A stretch of DNA of 64,000 nt from a virus, in IMG/VR virus record IMGVR_UViG_3300037116_000299, positions 1-64,000 of that record, one strand, 5' to 3'. The stretch's first letter is position 1, and each line of letters begins with the position of its first letter. The notes beneath the pieces were generated by a model. It saw only the letters and a program-made list of their open reading frames with translations. It was not told the DNA's origin and did no database searches. The position numbers and the translations under genes were made by a program. Shown here piece after piece: positions 23,617 through 32,220 of the stretch.

Positions 23617-24467
23617 GACTTGCTCTCCATTAGCGGGTGGCGAATGCTGTCCCGCACTTCCAACCCGCAGGGTGTCTTCTTCGTTCCGAAGAAGTGATCA
23701 GGAAAGGGCCTGACCAGCCATGGCACGTAGAGCGCGCCGTTGATCCGGGAGACATCGACCATTTGGGGATCGATATCGCAGCCGTACAGCCTGAGCGAGT
23801 AGTTCGAGGCGTGCAACAGCATGCGGCCGGTGCCTACACACGGATCGCATACCGTCTGCGACCTCGACACCTCCTGAGGAATGCCAGTGAAGTTCATCTG
23901 AACCATGAAATCCACCACCTCATGCGGCGTGGGAAAGAAAGCGTTGGGGTTCCAGGAACCCTTGTGGCCGGCGATCCAGGATCCGAAGTAGTCGTACGGT
24001 TCGAGCAGGAATGGTCCCAGGTTGAAGGTCCGATACAGGAACTCCTGGACATCCTCCGCCAGCGCCGGCACGGCCTTGTTCAACCCAAAGCCCCAGAGCA
24101 ACCAGTCCAGAAACGTCTGCACCGGACTGGTCACCTGGTTCGCCAGGCGGTTGATGATCACATCGAGCTGCTTGTAGGCAGCTGTCCGATCGACACCGCC
24201 TGTAGGGCCAAACCTGACCTGTGGAATAGGATCGGCCAATATGCGTCCGGCTTCCATACAGCGAAACCAGTAGGTCCACCGGCCGGTCGCATCAGGATGG
24301 GTGTCCGACAGCATAAGGTAGTAGGCCAGCCATCCGCGGTACGTCCAGGGCTTGCGGGCGTCCTCGATCAGAGGGACTCGCCCGCGCGCCTTCACGAACT
24401 GCGACCACTCGCAGTCCTTGATCGGAATCACCAGGTCAAATAACGAAGGTTGTGTTGCTGTAGCCAT
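23613..24467 (-). CDS. N6-adenine methylase-like protein without NPPY
   Basis: 284 aa. Residues about 175-245 look like the SAM domain of type I N6-methylases: FFPTPHEVVDFMVQMNF, motif I VCDPCVGTGRMLLHAS, and motif II-like LYGCDIDPQMVDVSRINGAL. No [DNS]PP[YFW] catalytic motif follows; the chain ends 40 residues later. It therefore binds SAM in principle but may not methylate DNA by itself. The N-terminal half is a helical phage-type domain. It may act with a partner, be a regulator, or have a diverged motif IV. Confidence 0.7.
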   Translation of the reverse strand: MATATQPSLFDLVIPIKDCEWSQFVKARGRVPLIEDARKPWTYRGWLAYYLMLSDTHPDATGRWTYWFRCMEAGRILADPIPQVRFGPTGGVDRTAAYKQLDVIINRLANQVTSPVQTFLDWLLWGFGLNKAVPALAEDVQEFLYRTFNLGPFLLEPYDYFGSWIAGHKGSWNPNAFFPTPHEVVDFMVQMNFTGIPQEVSRSQTVCDPCVGTGRMLLHASNYSLRLYGCDIDPQMVDVSRINGALYVPWLVRPFPDHFFGTKKTPCGLEVRDSIRHPLMESKS

Positions 24468-24474
24468 TAGGCTC

Positions 24475-24795
24475 CTAAGTCAGTTCTGCACGAACTGTGC
24501 GCAATTGGTTCTGCCAACCCGGCCGCATCTCCACATCTTCGAAGGTGCAGCTGGGCTGGGTTGAAGCGCGGCCTTGCTTGCGCTTTCGGTTGGGGTTCTT
24601 ATGCACCTCACGCTTGACCCCGAGAAGAGATCTCAGGTTCGACAGCGCGTTGTGCCAGGCGTAGTAGTCCGAGGGAGTTGCTGAGATCACATAGGTCTGG
24701 CCGTTGGACAGCCGGTAGACCATGTGGCACGCTGACCGGACCAGGACTGCTCCGTCACGAGCGAGCAGAGACGTCACTTCATCCTTGGCGTTCAT
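24475..24795 (-). CDS. HicA-like small dsRNA-binding-fold protein
   Basis: 106 aa. LLARDGAVLVRSACHMVYRL and QTYVISATPSDYYAWHNALS fit the short alpha-beta-beta-beta-alpha fold of HicA-type proteins, with His in the central strand as in HicA (GSHxxY), but no HicB partner is adjacent, so a toxin role is not supported. C terminus is basic (NPNRKRKQGRAS). ATGA overlap with the primase gene. Confidence 0.5.
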   Translation of the reverse strand: MNAKDEVTSLLARDGAVLVRSACHMVYRLSNGQTYVISATPSDYYAWHNALSNLRSLLGVKREVHKNPNRKRKQGRASTQPSCTFEDVEMRPGWQNQLRTVRAELT

Positions 24796-27404
24796 CCGCG
24801 CGTCAACCTTGCGCGATGAGGCGCCCTGGAGTCGCGATCGGAACGAGCTGTAGCCAGCTCGGCCGCGGCCGCGATCTCGGTGTCCTTATACTGCTGTTGT
24901 TCCGAGTCGGGGCACTCGGTCATCTTCCCGGAGAGGTTCTCCAGGCGGTAGAAGATCGAACCCGTCTTGCCGCTGACCTTGTTCTTGTCGACCAAGATCT
25001 CGATCACCGGCTTGCGGATATGCACGCGCGACTGACACCCGTCAGGATTCGTGCGTGTCTCCATGAACTCCGAACTCTCCCACCATAGGTGGATGTTCTC
25101 CGGAGCGCTCGACCAATCCTGCAGTTGGTTGTAGACGCCCACGTTGGCCTTGGCATCGAACGACAACCCACGCGAACCCTTGAGGTTCAGGTAGCTGGGT
25201 TTGACGCCCGCTTTCATGGTCTCGCTGGGGATCTCCATCGTGAAGATGGCCGTGGTGCGCAGCGAGGCGATGATCTCCTCGTTGACGTACCGCGACATGG
25301 CCCGGATGTACGACTCGCCAGTCTCGTTCGAGGTCAGGCTGTACAGATGGAAGTTGTCCCCGATGACAATGAGGACCCGGTCTTCGTACTTGCGGCGAAG
25401 ATCCTGGACCACTGCCTTGAGGCATTCCAGCGTACCGGGGACGATCGACGGATCGACAACGATCAGCCGACCTTCCTCGTGCATGCGGCGATACCAGGAC
25501 TTGGCAGCGTAGTAGCGCTCGTGGAAGTTCTCCGGTGCGTCCTGCTGCCCCTGCGGATCGGTCAGGTAGTAACCCGGCCGGCGGAAGCAGTCACTCGGCA
25601 TGCCCGTCTTGGCGCCCAGCAGCCGATTGATCCGGTCATTCATCGAGTCGTCCACGGTGTGCAGAAGGATCTGCACCTCGGGGTTGTTCTCGAGGAGACC
25701 GATGATCATGTTATCGAGCCAGATGCTCTTGCCGTGATGGGGCTTGCCGGGCAGACTGAACAGCGAACCGTACCGCGGGATGCCGCCAAAGATGGCATCG
25801 AAGCGGGGAAACCCGGTCCGCAACTCAAACTGCGTGACGTTCTTCTCCTTATGGTCGAACAACAGGTCGATGGTCTTGAGGACCGACTCCAGGTTGAATC
25901 CGACCTTGCGCTTGTTGAGAGATTCCAGCTGCGTTGCGGCGGCGTGGAGGTGGGCCTCAATCTTCGATGGATCCTGACGAACCTTCTTCATCAGGTTGTC
26001 GGCGATCAGGCAGCGCTCCTCTTCGAGCCGTGCGTCGTCGGCGTCCATCAGCCGCAGGACTTCGCGCAGCACGAACTCCTCGTTGGTGTTGGTAATGCGG
26101 GCCAGCTCCTTCGCGCGCTTCATGCGGACGACGTTCGAAGGCTCGTTGACGATCAAAGGCAACGTGGATTCACAGATGGTGAACGCATCCTCGCCGCTCT
26201 CAACCCGCTGTTTCAGGCTCCAGGTGAACAGATCCAGGCGGTCCAGCTTGCGCCAGGCCTCCACACCCGCTTCGAGGGTCGAGTAACTACGGACAAACTC
26301 GTCCGGATCCTTGATCCCTACCGGGGTGGTTGTCACTTCCAGGCGAAGCCCGACGTTGCCGCCAGCCTCCTCGACCATCTTGACGACCCGTTCAGTTCCC
26401 TTCTTGCCCGCCTTGTCGTTGTCCATGCCGACGATGATGTGTTTCTTGCCCATTCCGGTCAGCAGCAGGAGGTGCTCGCGCGTGAAGGCAGTTCCCAGGG
26501 TGGAAACCACTCCCAGGTCTCCGCCGCCGTACAGGCTGACGCAGTCCGGGTTGCCTTCGACCACTGTGATCGGGCCGTCGTACTTCTTCGCCAGGTCCAG
26601 GTTGTAGAGCACGGTCTTCTTATCGAAGAGGGTTCCCTCTTCCCGGGTGTGGATGTACTTCTTCGGCTCGTACTTGCGTGTGCCGGCCTCAAACTCCTTG
26701 ATCTGCTCGGCATACTTCAGGTTGCGGGCCGAGAAGCCCACCACCGTTCCGTTGATGTCGCGGACGGTGTAGATCAACGCGCTCGGAGAGAAGATCCGGC
26801 TGGCGTTGTAGTGGTTATTCTGGGGATCATCGGCCAGGTCGCAGGACTTCAGGAATTCCAGCGAGTGTTTGTACTGCACGGTCATCCGGTGCAGGAAGTC
26901 CTCGTTCGAGAGGACTCCGCCGATGCCCAGCTTGTAGCGCAGCGACTGCGGCCAGCGATAGTTGCCCACTGAGTCCTGCACCACCTGAGGCAGCTCCACG
27001 TCCTTGAGGTGGCGGATGATCTGGCTGGCATGAGAGTAGGCGCTGATGACTTCCATCTCGCGCAGCTCTTCCGTGCTCAGGTCGGGCGCATCGAAGGCGA
27101 TGCCAAACCGGTCGGCCAGGTACTTGACCGTCTCGGTCACCCAGCCCGGGCCCGCGGAGGGTCGGCCTTCAAGCCATACGCATAGGTCAAAGATGTCGAA
27201 CGACGTGCTGCAGGAGAAGCACCAACCGCGGCTGCCCTGACGAATCAGGCAGGCCGACGGGTGCTTGTCCGGATGGTCCGGATTCGGGCACGTGAACTTC
27301 TTGCCAATGTCGTATCCGAACGAGGTCAGATACTGCGCGACGTACTGCGGTTCTTTGAGCTGCGCGATGCCCTGATCGAATGCCTGTCTGCTGGTGGTGC
27401 TCAT
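24792..27404 (-). CDS. Bifunctional DnaG-DnaB-type primase-helicase
   Basis: 870 aa, T7 gp4-like layout. CHC2 zinc finger at residues 39-65 (Cys39, His44, Cys62, Cys65). TOPRIM fold around 280-350: VVEGNPDCVS with the catalytic Glu, and IIVGMDNDKAGKKG with the metal-binding DxD. RecA-fold replicative helicase from about 530: Walker A GKPHHGKSIW near 555, HTVDDSMNDRINRLLG, and VLIVIGDNFHLY as Walker B. It would unwind the fork and lay primers for the lagging strand; works with the polymerase, clamp and loader in this block. Acidic/basic tail. Intact. Confidence 0.9.
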   Translation of the reverse strand: MSTTSRQAFDQGIAQLKEPQYVAQYLTSFGYDIGKKFTCPNPDHPDKHPSACLIRQGSRGWCFSCSTSFDIFDLCVWLEGRPSAGPGWVTETVKYLADRFGIAFDAPDLSTEELREMEVISAYSHASQIIRHLKDVELPQVVQDSVGNYRWPQSLRYKLGIGGVLSNEDFLHRMTVQYKHSLEFLKSCDLADDPQNNHYNASRIFSPSALIYTVRDINGTVVGFSARNLKYAEQIKEFEAGTRKYEPKKYIHTREEGTLFDKKTVLYNLDLAKKYDGPITVVEGNPDCVSLYGGGDLGVVSTLGTAFTREHLLLLTGMGKKHIIVGMDNDKAGKKGTERVVKMVEEAGGNVGLRLEVTTTPVGIKDPDEFVRSYSTLEAGVEAWRKLDRLDLFTWSLKQRVESGEDAFTICESTLPLIVNEPSNVVRMKRAKELARITNTNEEFVLREVLRLMDADDARLEEERCLIADNLMKKVRQDPSKIEAHLHAAATQLESLNKRKVGFNLESVLKTIDLLFDHKEKNVTQFELRTGFPRFDAIFGGIPRYGSLFSLPGKPHHGKSIWLDNMIIGLLENNPEVQILLHTVDDSMNDRINRLLGAKTGMPSDCFRRPGYYLTDPQGQQDAPENFHERYYAAKSWYRRMHEEGRLIVVDPSIVPGTLECLKAVVQDLRRKYEDRVLIVIGDNFHLYSLTSNETGESYIRAMSRYVNEEIIASLRTTAIFTMEIPSETMKAGVKPSYLNLKGSRGLSFDAKANVGVYNQLQDWSSAPENIHLWWESSEFMETRTNPDGCQSRVHIRKPVIEILVDKNKVSGKTGSIFYRLENLSGKMTECPDSEQQQYKDTEIAAAAELATARSDRDSRAPHRARLTRG

Positions 27405-27407
27405 TCG

Positions 27408-27986
27408 TTACTCTCCCGTGAGGTACCCAAGTACGCGAGCGAAGTCGGTTTCCATAAACACCACGACTCCAACTCCATGTTTGTTACGCAGGACCAGTCC
27501 GCCGATCGGCTTTCCAGCGCGCTGCGCGTCTTCCCGAACCTTCCGCATCTCCGACAAGGAGACGACTGGGTTCTCGTTCTTCGATTGATTCTTGTTGTCG
27601 AGCGTGATCATGCCGGCGCTCATGTCGCCGTCCTTGAAACTGCGGCCGGAGTTGATGGTCGGAGTCACGTTCAGCTTCTTGACGGCCTGCGACTCGGAGT
27701 ACGCGGCCCGTTTACCGAGCGAACGCTTCGTCCGGTCGACGCCGAGGCGTTTGGTCAGACTGGCGGCTGCCTTGTCCTTCCGCTTGGTCAGCTTCTCCTG
27801 TTCCAGAACAGGATGCCGATCGCGCGGATTGATAGGACGCCATTGCGTTGTCGTGACATGTGGATTGTCCGAGGCCAGGCGGCAGTCGTTACAGTGAGCA
27901 CTGCCCTTCCCCATGTTGCTGACGGAATACTTACATCGGGAACCCACAGAACACTCTGTGGGCTCCCCGATCCGAAACAAAGCCAC
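27408..27986 (-). CDS. PD-(D/E)XK endonuclease-like protein with zinc motif
   Basis: 192 aa. N-terminal Cys12, Cys18, Cys32 and Cys35 may bind zinc. From residue 90 the sequence reads like a small PD-(D/E)XK resolvase or endonuclease: Glu98, SFKDGDMSAGMITLDNKNQS with Asp119/Asp121 and Asp130-x-Lys132, then VVSLSEMRKVREDAQRAG and a final VGVVVFMETDFARVLG strand-helix. Likely cuts recombination or replication intermediates. Lies between the primase-helicase and RecA genes. Family identification is by pattern only. Confidence 0.55.
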   Translation of the reverse strand: MALFRIGEPTECSVGSRCKYSVSNMGKGSAHCNDCRLASDNPHVTTTQWRPINPRDRHPVLEQEKLTKRKDKAAASLTKRLGVDRTKRSLGKRAAYSESQAVKKLNVTPTINSGRSFKDGDMSAGMITLDNKNQSKNENPVVSLSEMRKVREDAQRAGKPIGGLVLRNKHGVGVVVFMETDFARVLGYLTGE

Positions 27987-27994
27987 GATCGCTC

Positions 27995-29272
27995 CTATGC
28001 TGCGGTTGGAAGAGCAGATTCGACCTGCTCCTCGCTGGCGAGATCCTCCGACTCGGCCGCGGCCGCTTCGTCAACCTCTTCGACACCAACCTCGACATCC
28101 TCGCCATCGATCAGGTTGACGATGTACTGCCAGGCAGCCTGGCCGTACGCCGAATCCCCTGTCAACAGCCGGTACGTCGCCAATTCACCCTGGCCCTTGA
28201 AGCTGGCATTCTTCTTCTTCTCCTCGATGTTCTTGCCTTCGCCGAGGATGTAATGCCAGCCGCCCTTCTGCACCGAAAGGATGCCCAGAGCGATTGCCTG
28301 GTTGAAGTAGGAGTAGGTCGTCGACATGCCTTCCCCGTTGATGTAATACAGGTCAACGAAGCGGCCCTTGTCGCCGATCTTGTTCTTGATGATCTTCACG
28401 CGGCAGATGAAGCCGTACGGCTTGCCGTCATCTCCACCCTCCTTCAGGGTCTTGATGTCGGACAGTTCCCAGCGCATCGTGGCGTAGAACGGCAGCGCCT
28501 TGCCTCCGCTGGTGACGTAGGTCGTGCCGCCGGATGGGTTGTAAGCGCCCACAGCCATGCGGGTTTGGTTGCACCACGCGCAGCACGCGCGGTAATTCTT
28601 GTTCTCACGGAAAAAGGCGCTGAGCTTCTTGGAGATGCCGCCAACCTGACGGTTGTCTTCCACTTCCTTGAGCGCATCGTCCTTTGAAGCGAGAGCATCG
28701 ATTGAATCAATGATCAGGAAGTCGAACACATTCATCGCCTTCTTCACGATTCCCAACACGTCGTCGCAGTAGAGGTCAATCTTCTCCGGCTCGTCGTCAT
28801 TGAAGCTGAAATGCGAACGCAACAGCCGCACGGGGTAAAGATTGTCGCCGCATTCGGCCGCGGTGGTCTTCAATCCGTTCAACGTCATGTACGCCGTCGT
28901 GATGGTCTGCTCGATGTCCGCGATGCCGACCCGGAAACCCAGCGATTGCAGGACCGCTGCAATCTTGAGCAACAGGGAAGTCTTGCCCGAACTCTCCTTC
29001 TTGGAGAAGACCTCTACGTGCCGGGCGCGCGGCATTCCGCTCTTACCCTGAGCAGCCAGCTGCTCATTGATGGCGGCGTCCAGATCGGGGAAGCCTGTGG
29101 TCATGCATTCAACGTCCATGCCAATCAGGTTCTCCGCCAGCTGTAGCGCGTCTGCCAGTCCGAGTCCTTCGAGTTCCTTCTCAAAGAGATCGTTCTTTGT
29201 CTTGGGGAGTTCCTCGACCTCTTCAGCCTTCGCTTTCCCCTTCTTCTTCGGTGCTGCCTTAGCTTTCGCCAT
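27995..29272 (-). CDS. RecA/UvsX-type recombinase
   Basis: 425 aa. Core ATPase: Walker A region SKKESSGKTSLLLK near residues 88-100, FRVGIADIEQTITTAYM, Walker B FDFLIIDSIDALAS, loop region GGISKKLSAFFRENK. The N terminus is Lys/Ala-rich and the C terminus acidic (EDVEVGVEEVDEAAAAESED), as in bacterial and phage recombinases. Mediates strand invasion for recombination-dependent replication and repair. Adjacent Rad52-like, Cas4-like and RecD2 genes make a full recombination set. Confidence 0.9.
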   Translation of the reverse strand: MAKAKAAPKKKGKAKAEEVEELPKTKNDLFEKELEGLGLADALQLAENLIGMDVECMTTGFPDLDAAINEQLAAQGKSGMPRARHVEVFSKKESSGKTSLLLKIAAVLQSLGFRVGIADIEQTITTAYMTLNGLKTTAAECGDNLYPVRLLRSHFSFNDDEPEKIDLYCDDVLGIVKKAMNVFDFLIIDSIDALASKDDALKEVEDNRQVGGISKKLSAFFRENKNYRACCAWCNQTRMAVGAYNPSGGTTYVTSGGKALPFYATMRWELSDIKTLKEGGDDGKPYGFICRVKIIKNKIGDKGRFVDLYYINGEGMSTTYSYFNQAIALGILSVQKGGWHYILGEGKNIEEKKKNASFKGQGELATYRLLTGDSAYGQAAWQYIVNLIDGEDVEVGVEEVDEAAAAESEDLASEEQVESALPTAA

Positions 29273-29287
29273 GAATCACTTCCCTTT

Positions 29288-29770
29288 CTATGAAAAGCGT
29301 CCGTTCGGACGGCCATTGTCTTCGAGTCCAGCCAACTTCTTGCAGAGGTTCACGCGGGAATCGATGCTGTAGATCAGGCCTTCCAGCCAGGTCTCCAGAC
29401 CGACGAACCCAGCAGTCAACCGCTTCTGATACGCCGCGCGCTCGAACTCCGTGACGCCCTTGGTGCGGGCGACGATGAAGTGATCGCTCTTGCAGTGCTC
29501 GACGAAGCACTTGGCCAGTGAATGCCAGCGGGACGTGCGTTCCCGCCAGCGTTCCACCTCGGTCATGTGATCGAGCTGGCTGATGACGTCCGTCGACCGG
29601 ACATCCTGGCCGAGGAGACGGATCAGCGGAGCGCCGGCCTCGTAGATCGCGTCCTCAAACTTGGCGAGTTCCGCGACCAGGTCCTCTTCTTTCGTGAGGG
29701 CCAGGATCTGCCGGACCCGGCTGACCGGAGCGACCTTCGGCTTGGGGAAAGTAATGGTGCTAGCTGCCAC
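29288..29770 (-). CDS. Hypothetical helical protein upstream of recA
   Basis: 160 aa, nearly all helical, with ILALTKEEDLVAELAKFEDA and RSTDVISQLDHMTEVERWRE. No motif. 16 bp before the recombinase gene and overlapping the small gene upstream, so probably cotranscribed; may be a recombination accessory, unproven. Confidence 0.6.
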   Translation of the reverse strand: MAASTITFPKPKVAPVSRVRQILALTKEEDLVAELAKFEDAIYEAGAPLIRLLGQDVRSTDVISQLDHMTEVERWRERTSRWHSLAKCFVEHCKSDHFIVARTKGVTEFERAAYQKRLTAGFVGLETWLEGLIYSIDSRVNLCKKLAGLEDNGRPNGRFS

Positions 29771-29954
29771 AAATCACCTCATTCTTGATGGTTGCGACAA
29801 CCTGGGACGCTGGCAGTTGATCCTGCACGTACTTCTGGATATCCCGGGCCATCTGTTGAATCTTCTCGACCGTGGTTTCGGGCGGGAAGACCAGGCTTGC
29901 CCTGATCTCCAACAGCGCCGACCCCATGACGTACTGCTTCTTCTTGTTAGCCAA
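29760..29954 (-). CDS. Small hypothetical protein (64 aa)
   Basis: MANKKKQYVMGSALLEIRAS then a helix (TVEKIQQMARDIQKYVQDQL). The opening ANKKK recurs at the start of the HU-like protein at 42114, perhaps coincidence. Overlaps both neighbours (11 and 8 bp). Function unknown. Confidence 0.6.
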   Translation of the reverse strand: MANKKKQYVMGSALLEIRASLVFPPETTVEKIQQMARDIQKYVQDQLPASQVVATIKNEVICGS

Positions 29955-31224
29955 AGGTCACCTCGGCCGCGGGATCGAGCAGCAGGGACTGCAGATCGAT
30001 GAGCGTGTACTCCAACTCCGGACGTGAGACCTTCAGGCAGTGACCCGCCACCGAGCAGTAGCTGCACTGCCAGTCGCCGATCCTCTGAATCTTGTTCTTG
30101 TTGTAGTCGGCGAACTTGGTCTTGCCGATCTCCTTGTGCTCGTGGAGCAGCTTGATCCGCTCCGGAGAGTAGGACCACTCGTACTCCGCCGGTGGCCAGT
30201 AGTCGTTCGGCAGGGCGCGCACTTCGTTCTCGAGATGCTTCAGGTAGGCCAGCTCGGCCGCCTGCTCATCCTTCGACTTCTTGATCGGGATCTCGACTTC
30301 CATCACATCCTGGGCGCAGAAGACCAGCTTCAACGTCGGAGGCGGCTGGATGCCACGATCGGACAGGTTCTGGGCGGCGGCGCCGCGGGCGCGGAACCAG
30401 TAGCCCTGGATGGTCTTATACCGGGTGTAGATCGATTCCAGGTTGAAGACCTTGAAGGGCACGCCATCGACCATCGGATAATGAGCACCGTCGAAGTCCT
30501 CGAAGATCTCGATGGTGAACTCCTTGCGGGAGGCATCGCCGCGGTCGACGTAGATCAGCTTGGCGCCAATCGGGCCGTCGTCCATCGACTCCACCATCTC
30601 CATGTCCGCTTCGCAGCGGTAGCGATGCTCGAAGGGAATTCCCTGGACGGCCAGTTCATGCTGCTTCTTGTTCATGGCCATCGTGTCGTCGAGCGACTTG
30701 CGGATCATTGCCTTCAGCCTCATGCCCGTGCGGGCTTCGAGGAGATAGAGGCATATCTGCATCAGGTTTTCGTACTTCGGTTTGTTCTCCGTTTCGATCT
30801 GTTTCTTGGCGAAGTAGCCGGAGTAGGACTTGATCTCGCAAAGCCAGCCGCGCTTGTCCACCGGGTCAATGGTGATGACGTCGAACTCGAGCGAGAGGGT
30901 GATGTCCCGGATGAAGTGCTTGACCCCGTTGGCCGCATAGATATTGGCCATCTTGGTCTGCTCGGTCAGGTTCGACTCAATCTCCCGGCCCATAACCCAT
31001 TTCCAGGCGCTGGTGGCGTCGGTGGGATTGGTGATGGAGAAGCCCATCATGCGCATATAAGCCGCACGGTGGCACTTGCCCGCGATGTTCCACAGGGTCT
31101 TGTCGACCCGCAGAGCGGATGCCTCGGACGGCCAGACTGCCGGCGTCTTGGAGGCGTAGGGTTCACCCATCTCGAACGCGATCAGGGCTGGATCGAGGTG
31201 CTTGAAGATCTCAAATTGAGCCAT
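29947..31224 (-). CDS. Cas4-like PD-(D/E)XK exonuclease with Fe-S cysteines
   Basis: 425 aa from ATG 31224 (AAGGA five bases upstream). LWNIAGKCHRAAYMRMMG supplies the single N-terminal Cys (Cys51); GREIESN, SLEFDVITIDP (Asp115) and GWLCEIKSYSGYF (Glu130-x-Lys132) are the nuclease motifs, followed by the YENLMQICLYL helix with Gln. WQCSYCSVAGHC near the C terminus gives the remaining three Cys for a 4Fe-4S cluster. Such enzymes resect DNA ends to make single strands for RecA or annealing proteins. Confidence 0.75.
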   Translation of the reverse strand: MAQFEIFKHLDPALIAFEMGEPYASKTPAVWPSEASALRVDKTLWNIAGKCHRAAYMRMMGFSITNPTDATSAWKWVMGREIESNLTEQTKMANIYAANGVKHFIRDITLSLEFDVITIDPVDKRGWLCEIKSYSGYFAKKQIETENKPKYENLMQICLYLLEARTGMRLKAMIRKSLDDTMAMNKKQHELAVQGIPFEHRYRCEADMEMVESMDDGPIGAKLIYVDRGDASRKEFTIEIFEDFDGAHYPMVDGVPFKVFNLESIYTRYKTIQGYWFRARGAAAQNLSDRGIQPPPTLKLVFCAQDVMEVEIPIKKSKDEQAAELAYLKHLENEVRALPNDYWPPAEYEWSYSPERIKLLHEHKEIGKTKFADYNKNKIQRIGDWQCSYCSVAGHCLKVSRPELEYTLIDLQSLLLDPAAEVTFG

Positions 31225-31231
31225 AGTTTCC

Positions 31232-31951
31232 TTATGCTGCGAGTGTTGCGATGATTGGTTTCTGGTAATGCGGGCAGTGACTTTCAAAGCCCGCGATTCT
31301 CATGCCCTCGATACGGGCGGCAATTCTGGGGAAGCCGTGGTCGATGTGGCCGGCGATGGGATACGACCCGTCGCAGGTCTGGAAGATCACAGAACCGTCC
31401 GGCTGCACCGCCAGGCGCAGTGGTCTGGTGTCCCAGTCACAGCGCTGACTGCAGGCGATCGGCCGACCCGCCAGGCGTCCCATGGGAAGGAACTCGGTCT
31501 CAGCTGCCTTGATCTCGAACTGTTCCGGGTAACGCTCGCAGAACTTGGCCAGGATCTCGGCGTTCTGGACCCGCTGATGAGCGGCCGTAGAACTGACGAA
31601 GACCTTGAATCCGAAGTGTTTGGCGTACCACTTCACGATGGTGGCGTCATGCTGGTCCCTCGACCAGTAGCCGTTCGAGATCATGAACTTGGGCTTGTCC
31701 TGTGGCAGCCAACCCATGATTCCGGCATTCTCGTTGAGGAACATCGTTGGTTCGCCGCCATAGAAGCCGAACGAATTGATGCGGTCCATCGGAATGGTTT
31801 GGATGAAGTCATAGAGCGCGCTCAGGCTCAAGCGATCTTTGACCTCGGGGCCGGAACTATACATGCAGAACGGGCAGCGCAGGTTGCACTCCCGCGAGTA
31901 CATGAAACTGAGATCGAAGAGATTGGAGGTTCCCTGTAGGTTCCAGACCAT
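31232..31951 (-). CDS. Radical SAM enzyme
   Basis: 239 aa from ATG 31951 (GGAGG seven bases upstream). Cys22-x3-Cys26-x2-Cys29 (RECNLRCPFC) binds the 4Fe-4S cluster, GFYGGEPTMF is the SAM-binding GGE motif, and PIACSQRCDWDTR, FQTCDGSYP and SHCPHY could bind an auxiliary cluster as in SPASM/twitch proteins. Substrate unknown; relatives modify peptides or nucleosides. Sits between a small membrane protein and the Cas4-like gene. Confidence 0.75.
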   Translation of the reverse strand: MVWNLQGTSNLFDLSFMYSRECNLRCPFCMYSSGPEVKDRLSLSALYDFIQTIPMDRINSFGFYGGEPTMFLNENAGIMGWLPQDKPKFMISNGYWSRDQHDATIVKWYAKHFGFKVFVSSTAAHQRVQNAEILAKFCERYPEQFEIKAAETEFLPMGRLAGRPIACSQRCDWDTRPLRLAVQPDGSVIFQTCDGSYPIAGHIDHGFPRIAARIEGMRIAGFESHCPHYQKPIIATLAA

Positions 31952-32160
31952 CAGAAAGCCTCCGCGCGTCGCATGGAATCGGCGGTAAAACCAAGGCCCC
32001 AGATCACCATCACGAGTTGGCCGATCTGCGCCCAAACCGGGCCGTGCTCAACAATCGTCTGGTGAAGGGCAAACAGATTCGTAAGCGTCAGCAGCAGGCA
32101 CAGGAATCCAAAGCCCTGCCAGGCGATTCTGCCCGGAATTACTTCGTTGATTGGTCTCAT
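31951..32160 (-). CDS. Small two-helix membrane protein
   Basis: 69 aa from ATG 32160 with GGGGAG just upstream. Helices at about 8-28 (GRIAWQGFGFLCLLLTLTNL) and 38-58 (WAQIGQLVMVIWGLGFTA). First gene after a terminator/operator site, one base overlap with the radical SAM gene. Function unknown. Confidence 0.55.
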   Translation of the reverse strand: MRPINEVIPGRIAWQGFGFLCLLLTLTNLFALHQTIVEHGPVWAQIGQLVMVIWGLGFTADSMRRAEAF

Positions 32161-32170
32161 ATCTCCCCAA

Positions 32171-32214
32171 CATACTGTCAGTACGGAAGGCACCAAAGCT
32201 TGCGCCTTGGTGCC
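32171..32214 (-). promoter_or_regulatory. Terminator hairpin and palindromic operator
   Basis: GGCACCAA (32189-32196) pairs with TTGGTGCC (32207-32214), a perfect 8-bp stem seven bases past the AAA ATPase stop, followed by TTCC on the minus strand. Immediately after, TACTG-T-CAGTA (32172-32182) is a palindrome 12 bp before the next gene's start. This divides the long minus-strand block into separate transcription units. Confidence 0.5.
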
Positions 32215-32220
32215 CCCAGG

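Noticed and set aside
24475-24795. HicAB toxin-antitoxin system
   Set aside because: Only a HicA-like fold is suggested; no HicB-like gene is adjacent on either side.
25089-26972. Long plus-strand open frame (627 codons) opposite the primase-helicase gene
   Set aside because: It mirrors the third-codon-position GC bias of the real minus-strand gene, which has clear CHC2, TOPRIM and helicase motifs; the mirrored protein is Val/Asp/His/Gln-rich without motifs.
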